Source: Bdellovibrio sp047344985 (GTDB lineage: Bacteria > Bdellovibrionota > Bdellovibrionia > Bdellovibrionales > Bdellovibrionaceae). Taken from it: a stretch of 64,000 nt of DNA. Both the position numbers and the translations under genes were made by a program. Positions within the stretch are counted from its first letter, which is position 1, and the number at the start of each line of letters is the position of its first letter. This document shows positions 57,810 to 64,000 of this stretch, in pieces. Under the pieces are notes generated by a model, which was not told where the DNA came from, made no database searches, and was given only the letters and a program-made list of their open reading frames with translations. Where the stretch lies: contig NZ_CP178861.1 of assembly GCF_047344985.1 (NCBI RefSeq), positions 992,001 through 1,056,000 of the forward strand. Direction: 5' to 3'.

Positions 57810-58286
57810 ATGGACAATAACAAGAACTACATTACGCCCGAAGGTCTAGCAAAATTGAAAGCCGAGTACCATGAGCTGATGCACGTGGAAAGACCGAAAC
57901 TTGTTGAGGTTGTGGCGTGGGCTGCGAGTAATGGCGACCGCTCCGAAAATGCAGATTATCAATACGGCAAACGTCGTTTGCGCGAAATTGATCGTCGCGT
58001 GCACTTTCTTACAAAAAGAATTGAAGACGCTGAAATAGTGGACCCTAAAACTATGAAAGGGAGCACTGTTCTTTTCAGTGCCACCGTGACGTTAGCGAAT
58101 GAAGATGGCGACGAAGTGACTTATCAAATTGTAGGTGAAGACGAGTTTGATCCTAAACTTGGAAAGATTTCTTGGAAGTCTCCGGTGGCCAAGGCGCTAT
58201 TAGGAAAAAAGCTCGGAGATGAGGTTCGAATAGTCAAACCCGCCGGCGAAGAGTTCGTAACTATCGAGAATGTCGAGTATAAGTAA
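57810..58286 (+). CDS. greB: Transcription elongation factor GreB
   Basis: Rescues backtracked RNA polymerase by stimulating RNA cleavage. The 158-aa protein has the coiled-coil N-terminal domain (YITPEGLAKLKAEYHELMHV, GDRSENADYQYGKRRLREID) with the acidic tip, and the FKBP-like C-terminal domain (SPVAKALLGKKLGDEVRI). HVERP and YGKRRLREIDRR are GreB-like rather than GreA-like. No Shine-Dalgarno sequence precedes the ATG. Single gene; divergent from the FecR operon. Confidence 0.93.
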   Translation: MDNNKNYITPEGLAKLKAEYHELMHVERPKLVEVVAWAASNGDRSENADYQYGKRRLREIDRRVHFLTKRIEDAEIVDPKTMKGSTVLFSATVTLANEDGDEVTYQIVGEDEFDPKLGKISWKSPVAKALLGKKLGDEVRIVKPAGEEFVTIENVEYK

Positions 58287-58405
58287 AATTTTCAGATTCT
58301 GTCAGGGTTCCGCCGGTTTTTATACATTTTTTGAAACTCGTTATGCATTAGAGATTGTATTTGTCCGCATTATTGAGGAGACTCCTCCGCAATGGAGGGG
58401 GATCC

Positions 58406-58918
58406 ATGAAATTTGTTGCGAATTACGCACTAGCATTTTTAGCATTCACTGTTGTTTTTTCTTCTTTCAATTCTGCCGAGGCAAAACGCCGCAATCGCAA
58501 AGAGCAAATCGAAAATTCAGATCAAAGTTCAAAGGAAGATTCTTCTTCTCAAGGAACTCAAGCCGTCGATAACAACGCGAATGACTCTGATATTGTTCGG
58601 GCTGTTAACGAACAACGCCGCGTGAACTTTGTTGAAGGTGGCGGCATGGTTGTGACGAAAGTTTTGCCTGACGACAACAATGGTTTAAAGCATCAAAAAT
58701 GGGTTGTGCGTCTTTCTAATGGAAAGACCATGCAGGCTGTGTATAATTCAGACATGTGCCCTCGCGTACCGGTTAAAGTAGGTGACGTGGTTGCGATGGG
58801 TGGAATGTTCCTTTGGACGAACACAGGAGCGCTTCTTCACTGGTTGCATCACGATCCTCGTGGCAATCGTCCAGACGGATACGTTTACGTCAACGGGAAG
58901 TACTATTGCAAAGATTAG
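58406..58918 (+). CDS. DUF3465 exported protein
   Basis: A 170-aa precursor: signal peptide (1-25, ending AEA), a charged Ser/Asp-rich linker (26-65), and a DUF3465 domain at the C-terminus (VVRLSNGKTMQAVYN, CPRVPVKVGDVVAMGG, then LLHWLHHDPRGNRPDGYV ending in KYYCKD). The HHDP box is the family hallmark; biochemical function is unknown. ATG at 58406 has GGAGGGG upstream. The next gene starts 13 nt before its stop. Confidence 0.85.
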   Translation: MKFVANYALAFLAFTVVFSSFNSAEAKRRNRKEQIENSDQSSKEDSSSQGTQAVDNNANDSDIVRAVNEQRRVNFVEGGGMVVTKVLPDDNNGLKHQKWVVRLSNGKTMQAVYNSDMCPRVPVKVGDVVAMGGMFLWTNTGALLHWLHHDPRGNRPDGYVYVNGKYYCKD

Positions 58919-59883
58919 AACTGAATCCATGTAAAGCACCTTTCTGGGCCGACAGCGGTCACAGTCAGACTTTATGGGCTCACTTCTTAAAATCTCCCGA
59001 ACTTACACATCTCGGAAATAATTTTGAAGTCGATCTTCCTGACGGGGATCGACTTTCTTGTTTTTATCTTCCGGGTTCTTCAAATTTAGTCATCAGTCTT
59101 TATCACGGCCTTTCCGGTGACGTTCACGCCGATTACATGCAAAGAACTGCTTTGCTCTGTCAGAAGATGGGACACACGGTGGTGCTGGTAAATCACCGCG
59201 GAGCGGGACCGGGATCCCCCGCCGCGAAACACCCTTATCACTCAGGCCGCGCCGAAGATATTTCGAAAGTTTTAGAAAAATTAAGAGTGATGTTTCCGAA
59301 TAAAAAACAGATCACAGTGGGTTATTCCATGAGCGGAAACATTGTGCTGTGTTTGTTAGGCGGGTATCGCGGCAGCGTGAAGCCTGACGGTGCTGTTACG
59401 ATCAATGGTCCGTTGAACTTGTTGCGTGGCTCACAACTTTTAAAGACCGGTTTTAATCGTGTGTATGACATGCGCTTTGTTTTGCGTCTCCGTAAAACCA
59501 TTGAAGACAAGTATCGCCAGGGTTTGATTTCAGAGCGCTACAATATTCCGCCGTGGTCGACGGTGTGGGATATGGATCAAATCTACACAGCGCCAGCTTC
59601 GGGATTTAGAGATCGTGAGGACTACTACAACAGTTGTTCCTCGATTCATTATCTTTCACAGATCGATGTGCCGACTTACGTGCTGACGGCGCAGGATGAT
59701 CCGTTTGTTTCAGTTCACGATTATTTAAAAGCGCCGTTTTCAAAAACCACGCAAGTGCACATCGAACCGCGCGGAGGACACCTTGGTTATTTGACAGGAA
59801 AACCAACGGTTCTAGGCTCGACACGTTGGATGGATTATTATCTGTTCGAAGCTTTTAAAGCTTTAGAAAATACTTTGTCTTAA
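58906..59883 (+). CDS. Alpha/beta hydrolase of the YheT family
   Basis: A predicted esterase of about 325 aa. The start of the family pattern (APFWADSGHSQTLWAHF) lies near residue 11, so TTG at 58906 with GGGAAG upstream is the likely start; a reading from 58813 would add 31 unlikely residues. The nucleophile serine is in VGYSMSGN, the acid in YVLTAQDDPFV, and the histidine in EPRGGHLGYL. YheT-type enzymes are cytoplasmic with unknown natural substrates. It overlaps the DUF3465 gene and, at its end, the convergent GT2-like gene by 21 nt. Confidence 0.87.
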   Translation: MQRLELNPCKAPFWADSGHSQTLWAHFLKSPELTHLGNNFEVDLPDGDRLSCFYLPGSSNLVISLYHGLSGDVHADYMQRTALLCQKMGHTVVLVNHRGAGPGSPAAKHPYHSGRAEDISKVLEKLRVMFPNKKQITVGYSMSGNIVLCLLGGYRGSVKPDGAVTINGPLNLLRGSQLLKTGFNRVYDMRFVLRLRKTIEDKYRQGLISERYNIPPWSTVWDMDQIYTAPASGFRDREDYYNSCSSIHYLSQIDVPTYVLTAQDDPFVSVHDYLKAPFSKTTQVHIEPRGGHLGYLTGKPTVLGSTRWMDYYLFEAFKALENTLS

Positions 59884-60585
59884 GAGATGCCAACGTTCTC
59901 GCCAGTAAGAATAAGACGCGGATGTTTTCCCCGAATCATAAATCGGAATTTCTATTTTCTTTAGGCCCGCTTTGGCGATTTGCTTTTGCAATGATGGATT
60001 CAGATACCAGCCCTTTAAGGCTTTCGGGAAATCTTTGATTTGCAACCACGCCTCTTTTTTGATTCCACCGATTTCACAAAGAGAGTCTGAAATGTGTTTC
60101 TCGCGTTCCTGTAAAATGCCGTTGAAAAATCTTTCGAGATGATGACGGCGAGAGTTTGAATTTAAAAACGGACTGTCTTTCTTGCTCAGTCTTTGGCCCC
60201 AACAAACATCCAGCGTCGGCTCGCTCATCAGGTTTTGCAAAATTTTAAAAAGATCTCCCAAGGGAGTTGCAGTGACAGGATCAGCAAGAACCAGATAGTT
60301 TCCCGAAGCTTTATTCAAACATTGGCGCAGGCTTTCTGCGCGGCCGAGGTGGCGTGCATTCGGCACAAGCGTAAGGCGTTCTCGTTCGCCGGATTCTTTT
60401 TGCGCTTGCTCTAAGAGCCGTACGCAATCTGAGGCGCCTTTTTCAATCACGGCCACAAGCTCATAGTGCAAAGGAAACTTTTGAAAAAAGCTGCGCAGAT
60501 CTTGCAGAAAAGGGCCGACAATAGCGGCGTCTTTATCCAAATAGATCACGAATGAACAATGCGGGGTTGACACAGAGGATTCCAT
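59863..60585 (-). CDS. Glycosyltransferase family 2-like protein
   Basis: A 240-aa protein with the GT-A layout: CSFVIYLDKDAAIVGPFLQ at the start, YELVAVIEKGASD (donor region), ARHLGRAESLRQCLNKASGNYLVLADP, which resembles the G.a.a.N.gi..A.G..i...D stretch, and later CEIGGIKKEAW. The DxD motif is weak (LADPVT), so catalytic activity is uncertain. The start at 60585 is chosen to avoid overlap with the divergent gene; a longer form from 60612 is possible. It may work with the adjacent TIGR03663 membrane protein. Confidence 0.75.
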   Translation of the reverse strand: MESSVSTPHCSFVIYLDKDAAIVGPFLQDLRSFFQKFPLHYELVAVIEKGASDCVRLLEQAQKESGERERLTLVPNARHLGRAESLRQCLNKASGNYLVLADPVTATPLGDLFKILQNLMSEPTLDVCWGQRLSKKDSPFLNSNSRRHHLERFFNGILQEREKHISDSLCEIGGIKKEAWLQIKDFPKALKGWYLNPSLQKQIAKAGLKKIEIPIYDSGKTSASYSYWRERWHLLRQSIF

Positions 60586-60602
60586 CTTTACGATAGGTAA
60601 CA

Positions 60603-62084
60603 ATGAAATCATCTAAGGTCACGCATTTCTCATGGATTCTTTTGTGGTTCGCCTTGCTTTTTCTGGCAATGGTCACACGATTTTACGACCTGGCAAACAA
60701 GCCTATCCATTTTGATGAAAGCATTAACGGATGGTTTGTGATGCAGATGCAATCTGTTGGATATTACAAATACGATCCGAATAATTATCATGGCCCTTTG
60801 TATTTTTATATTTTGCAGTTTTTTGAATTTCTCTGGGGACGCAGTCTTGAAGTTTTGCGAGCAGTGCCCGCCGTTTTCAGTGTTTTAAGCGTGATGGTTT
60901 TTTCTTTTGGCGTTTTGTCGTCAAAGCCAGCGCAACGCTGGATGATGTTTTTTATTTTAGTCAGTCCGGCATTTTTATTCTTCGGTCGCTCAGGCATTCA
61001 TGAAATGCCTTTCGTTTTTTTTCAAATTCTCTTTGCGCTGGGTTTCTTGCGATGGTTTGAAAACGCCGACGACAAAGCCTTAGGATTGATGCTTGTCGGT
61101 GTCTGGGGCATGAGCACGCTTAAAGAAACTTTTGTCATCACGCTTTTTGGATTTGCCTTGGCTTTCCTGTCGTTGGGACCTCAGCAATGGCGCGCTCTTT
61201 TGAGTAGAAACAAATTAAAACAGGCGTGGACCCCACGTTTGACCGTGCTCAGTGCGGTTTTGACTTTATTATTTGTACAGCTTTTCACAGGGTTTTTTAA
61301 AAATCCTTCAGGCCTCGTAGATTTTGTGAAAGCGTTTTTACCTTGGGCCAAAACAGGTGTTGAAGGTAAAGGGCACGAAAAAGTTTTTACTTATTGGTTG
61401 CAAGTTTTTTGGGAAGCCGAACCTCTAGTCCTTTTGGGAGTCTTAGCAGCTTTTTGGGGATTGTTCTCGAAAACAAAAGCTCTTCGCGCCATGAGTGTGT
61501 TTTCACTTTCACAGCTTTTCATTTACTCCGTCATCCCTTACAAGACCGTATGGTGTGTACTTTCTTTGGTGTGGGGATTTTACTTTGTGCTGGCCTTCGC
61601 TCTTGCTGAAGTCAAACGCTTGCGCTGGTTTGTTCTTCTTTTGTCAATCGTCGGAATAAGAAGTGCCTACACATCTGTGTATCAACATCCGATTTGGATG
61701 GATCATCCTTATGTGTACGTCAATTCCACACCGGATCTTACGACGCTTTATAAAGTCCTTATGGAGCAAGCCAAAGCTCATCCCGAAGTGCTTCAGGGAC
61801 CTGTGCAAATCGGAATGAAAGAACAGTGGCCTTGGCCGTGGCTTTTGCGATCTTTTAAAAATTTTGATTACAATCTGTGTTCGAAGCATTTAAATGAAAA
61901 TGCTTTGGTTTATTTTTGTGATTTGTCAGCCGCTTATGAAGTTGACCACGCCGTGAATGAACCTTACTGGAAGCTCACGGTGATACTGCGACAATCCAGA
62001 GAAGCTTCGCTGATATATTTAAAAAAATCAGCCTTTCCGGAAGTTCCCTTTAAAGAAGCGGAAACTGTGGGTGAAGAGGAGTAG
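60603..62084 (+). CDS. TIGR03663-type polytopic membrane protein (ArnT/PMT-like glycosyltransferase fold)
   Basis: A 493-aa inner-membrane protein with about 10-12 hydrophobic helices. The N-terminal loop has the family signature KPIHFDESINGWFV and YYKYDPNNYHGPLYFYILQF; the acidic residues DE are the likely metal or donor-phosphate site as in ArnT/PMT-type enzymes. A C-terminal soluble part (about 370-493) follows. Expected to transfer sugars from a lipid carrier in the periplasm. It is 2 nt upstream of a lytic transglycosylase gene and divergent from the GT2-like gene. Confidence 0.87.
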   Translation: MKSSKVTHFSWILLWFALLFLAMVTRFYDLANKPIHFDESINGWFVMQMQSVGYYKYDPNNYHGPLYFYILQFFEFLWGRSLEVLRAVPAVFSVLSVMVFSFGVLSSKPAQRWMMFFILVSPAFLFFGRSGIHEMPFVFFQILFALGFLRWFENADDKALGLMLVGVWGMSTLKETFVITLFGFALAFLSLGPQQWRALLSRNKLKQAWTPRLTVLSAVLTLLFVQLFTGFFKNPSGLVDFVKAFLPWAKTGVEGKGHEKVFTYWLQVFWEAEPLVLLGVLAAFWGLFSKTKALRAMSVFSLSQLFIYSVIPYKTVWCVLSLVWGFYFVLAFALAEVKRLRWFVLLLSIVGIRSAYTSVYQHPIWMDHPYVYVNSTPDLTTLYKVLMEQAKAHPEVLQGPVQIGMKEQWPWPWLLRSFKNFDYNLCSKHLNENALVYFCDLSAAYEVDHAVNEPYWKLTVILRQSREASLIYLKKSAFPEVPFKEAETVGEEE

Positions 62085-62086
62085 GA

Positions 62087-64000
62087 ATGAAAAAAACGGT
62101 GACAACACTGACGGTGCTTTTTGCGGCCTCTGCCGGAGCGCAGGTGCAAAAAGTGGATTTAAAGAAAGACCTTTCTGCAGCTCACGTTGTGGACCTTTAT
62201 CAAATCACGGGGAAGAAAAATAAAACTCTGGCACCGTTGTCACAGCTTAAGGATTATGAAATTCACTTAAAGTGGCAAGAGTGTATTGCGTTGGCCCCAA
62301 AAGTTTTCGCGGCTCAAAAGGAACTGCGTGGTTGGGTCGGGCAAACGTGGCTTCATTGTTTAGAACAAGGGCAAAAGAAAAAGAATGACATGGCGGCGAT
62401 GGAAAAAGCATTGTCGATTTTAAGCACTCACAAAGATCTTTTTAAAGAAGGTCCTTGGGCTGATGATTTAGCAAGCCGTTGGGTTTCGTTGCGATTAGAT
62501 CAACTGGAAGCACAAGTGCAAAAAAAAGAAGCCAAAGCAGGAAATGCTCTGGAAGAACTTCTCAGTGAGCCGTTTAAATTAAGCAAAGAACAAAAATCAC
62601 GCGTTTATCAAGCCTTGGGCGATTTGGCATTGGCAAAAGTGAATTATCACGAAGCGCAGTTCCTGTATGAGGAAGCGCAAGATCAAAAAGATTCTAAGTA
62701 TCTTCAAGAAAAGTTAGAATTCTTAGTAAAAGCCCGCGGGGAAAGCATTTCACCGAAAGTCGTCATTGAAACTCCGGAACTGGGTGGAGAAGAAGTTAAA
62801 ATCGAAGAACGTCTTCGCCAGTCTTTAAAGCAAAATGACTCTGTGGCGGCTTTAAAAGATGCGATCACAGTTTTAAATCAATATCCTGGAAGCCGATCGG
62901 CTCGTCGTCTGAAAGACAAGCCTTTAGAGATTTACAACTCCTTGGCTGAAAAATTGGCGAAGGTCAAAGCTCTCAATGAAATGGAAGAAGCTGATAGCAG
63001 TCGATTGTTGGATTGGGCACAGAACCTGCACCGTCGCGGCGATTATGCGGGTGCAATGTCTTTAGCTCAAGCGGCGGCAGAAAAAAGTCCGATGTCTCCA
63101 CAAATTCCCAGTGCTTTGTGGATTGCAGGGCGCTGTGCTCACTTCTTAGGTCAGTATGACCGGGCGTTAGAGCATTTTCAAAAATTGATCACTTACAATA
63201 ACGGTTCAGATGAAGCGGCAGAAGCTCTTTTCCGTTCCAGTTTGATTTACTATCGCAAAAAAGATTTTTCAACGGCATCGGCTCTGCTGGAGCGTCTTTT
63301 ACTACAGGGACGTGATCGTTATGATCTCAATGCGCAGTACTGGTTGATTCGCTCGTTGCAGGAAACAAATCCGGAGCGCGCAAAACAAACAGCCGCAGCA
63401 TTGATCGAAAAGTATCCGTTCTCTTATTATGGTTTGCGCCTTCGTGCGGAATCACAGGACGGAAAACTCTCTTGGCCAGATCTGAAAGACAAACCGCCAA
63501 AGTTGCAGACAGAATTTTATCTTGCAGGAAATCAGAAAAAATCATGGCAGCGTTTTAAAAAACTTTCGGATGCAGGTTGGGTGAGTGAAGCGCAGTCGGA
63601 ACTCTCGGCACTTCCACCTGTTAAAGATGCCACGGTGAAAGTGTCTTTGGCTGAAAAAATGTCTGAGCGTCAGCAATACATGACAGCGATTCGTTTGATC
63701 AATGATGCTTTGGAAACAGATCCGAGTTTGCGTCGAGAGCAATTTGTGAAGCTGGGGTATCCTGAAGTTTTTGGTTCTTTGTATCAAGCTGAGGCGGAAC
63801 GCTACGGTGTGCATGCTTCTCTGTTGCGAAGTCTTACTCGTCAGGAAAGTGCGTTTAATCTGCGTGCGGTCTCAACATCGAATGCTTTAGGGTTGATGCA
63901 AATGATTCCGCCCACAGCGCAGGAAGTGTCGAAAAAATTAGGACTCAAAATCGAATTGCCGGATGATATGTTCCGCCCTGAAGTGAATATTCCCATGGGT
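62087..64000 (+). CDS. Soluble lytic murein transglycosylase (Slt-like), 3' end outside window
   Basis: The frame is open from ATG 62087 to the window edge (638 codons seen). Signal peptide (1-17, ending SAGA), then a long alpha-helical superhelix of TPR-like repeats (about 60-560, for example ALWIAGRCAHFLGQYDRALE and QYWLIRSLQETNPERAKQ) as in Slt70. The SLT domain starts around residue 570: the catalytic glutamate is E587 in TRQESAFN, followed by SNALGLMQMIPPTAQEV. It cleaves glycan strands to 1,6-anhydro products in own or prey wall. TAGGA precedes the ATG. The C-terminus is cut off. Confidence 0.92.
   Translation, partial: MKKTVTTLTVLFAASAGAQVQKVDLKKDLSAAHVVDLYQITGKKNKTLAPLSQLKDYEIHLKWQECIALAPKVFAAQKELRGWVGQTWLHCLEQGQKKKNDMAAMEKALSILSTHKDLFKEGPWADDLASRWVSLRLDQLEAQVQKKEAKAGNALEELLSEPFKLSKEQKSRVYQALGDLALAKVNYHEAQFLYEEAQDQKDSKYLQEKLEFLVKARGESISPKVVIETPELGGEEVKIEERLRQSLKQNDSVAALKDAITVLNQYPGSRSARRLKDKPLEIYNSLAEKLAKVKALNEMEEADSSRLLDWAQNLHRRGDYAGAMSLAQAAAEKSPMSPQIPSALWIAGRCAHFLGQYDRALEHFQKLITYNNGSDEAAEALFRSSLIYYRKKDFSTASALLERLLLQGRDRYDLNAQYWLIRSLQETNPERAKQTAAALIEKYPFSYYGLRLRAESQDGKLSWPDLKDKPPKLQTEFYLAGNQKKSWQRFKKLSDAGWVSEAQSELSALPPVKDATVKVSLAEKMSERQQYMTAIRLINDALETDPSLRREQFVKLGYPEVFGSLYQAEAERYGVHASLLRSLTRQESAFNLRAVSTSNALGLMQMIPPTAQEVSKKLGLKIELPDDMFRPEVNIPMG

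Noticed and set aside
57780..57810. Leaderless greB with TAGAGT as -10 box
   Set aside because: TAGAGT lies 8 nt before the ATG and no ribosome binding site is seen, but no -35 element fits; evidence too thin compared with the sigma-28-type cases.

Overview
The window looks like chromosome of a predatory bacterium of the genus Bdellovibrio (Bdellovibrionota). That rests on its density of small exported and outer-membrane proteins, a long repeat-built fibre protein like the predator's mosaic adhesive trimer fibres, several secreted proteases, a wall-modifying L,D-transpeptidase and lytic transglycosylase, FliL plus a chemoreceptor behind flagellar-type promoters, and frequent TTG/GTG starts. 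This is inferred from gene families read by eye; no search was run and no species is claimed. I see no tRNA, rRNA, CRISPR array, transposase or integrase.

Layout. 0.0-2.0 kb: an exported protein cut by the window edge, then asnS. 2.3-3.7 kb: a zinc-ribbon protein and threonine deaminase. 3.6-7.7 kb (minus strand): a reduced HyuA/HyuB pair, exported MsrA and a shortened solute-binding protein. 7.8-10.9 kb: hisC, cmk and a DEAD-box helicase. 10.9-13.6 kb (minus): a solute-binding protein, OsmC and an exported alpha/alpha-toroid-like protein. 13.8-18.1 kb: rpsA, sppA, a HIT protein and rhomboid, closed by a 31-bp perfect palindrome, then a 62-aa gene with its own promoter. 18.5-22.3 kb (minus): an exported protein, two tandem paralogues and the L,D-transpeptidase. 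22.4-28.5 kb: fliL, an M16 protease pair, a metzincin-like lipoprotein, an exported membrane-anchored protein and a LysR regulator. 28.6-34.8 kb: chemoreceptor, small Cys-rich exported proteins, the PpsR regulator, nusB and nrdR. 34.9-40.1 kb: beta-barrel and exported proteins, an rRNA methyltransferase and lgt. 40.4-42.2 kb: an AT-richer accessory cassette with a frameshifted lipoprotein that carries a toxin-like domain, plus a small membrane protein. 42.3-45.6 kb: papain-like protease and hisS. 45.7-48.6 kb: a zrg-like metal-related ABC operon. 48.6-52.4 kb: the fibre, slyX and a JmjC oxygenase. 52.4-57.7 kb: class III cyclase, a fibronectin/beta-barrel protein and a FecR/fibronectin protein in one operon. 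57.8-64.0 kb: greB, DUF3465, a YheT hydrolase, a GT2-like protein, a TIGR03663 membrane protein and a lytic transglycosylase cut by the window edge.

The most interesting signals are regulatory and accessory. (1) A recurrent imperfect palindrome of form GTCTCANNNTGAGAC lies upstream of genes for surface or secreted proteins (21.18, 26.73 and 51.42 kb, with a half-site at 36.75 kb). (2) Sigma-28-type -10 boxes precede fliL and the chemoreceptor, and also a secreted protease, the fibre gene and a beta-barrel gene; in the last three the box lies only 6-7 nt before the start codon with no ribosome binding site, suggesting leaderless mRNAs co-regulated with motility. (3) The 40.4-42.2 kb cassette, next to a 36-bp inverted repeat, is the best candidate for an undescribed toxin-like system.
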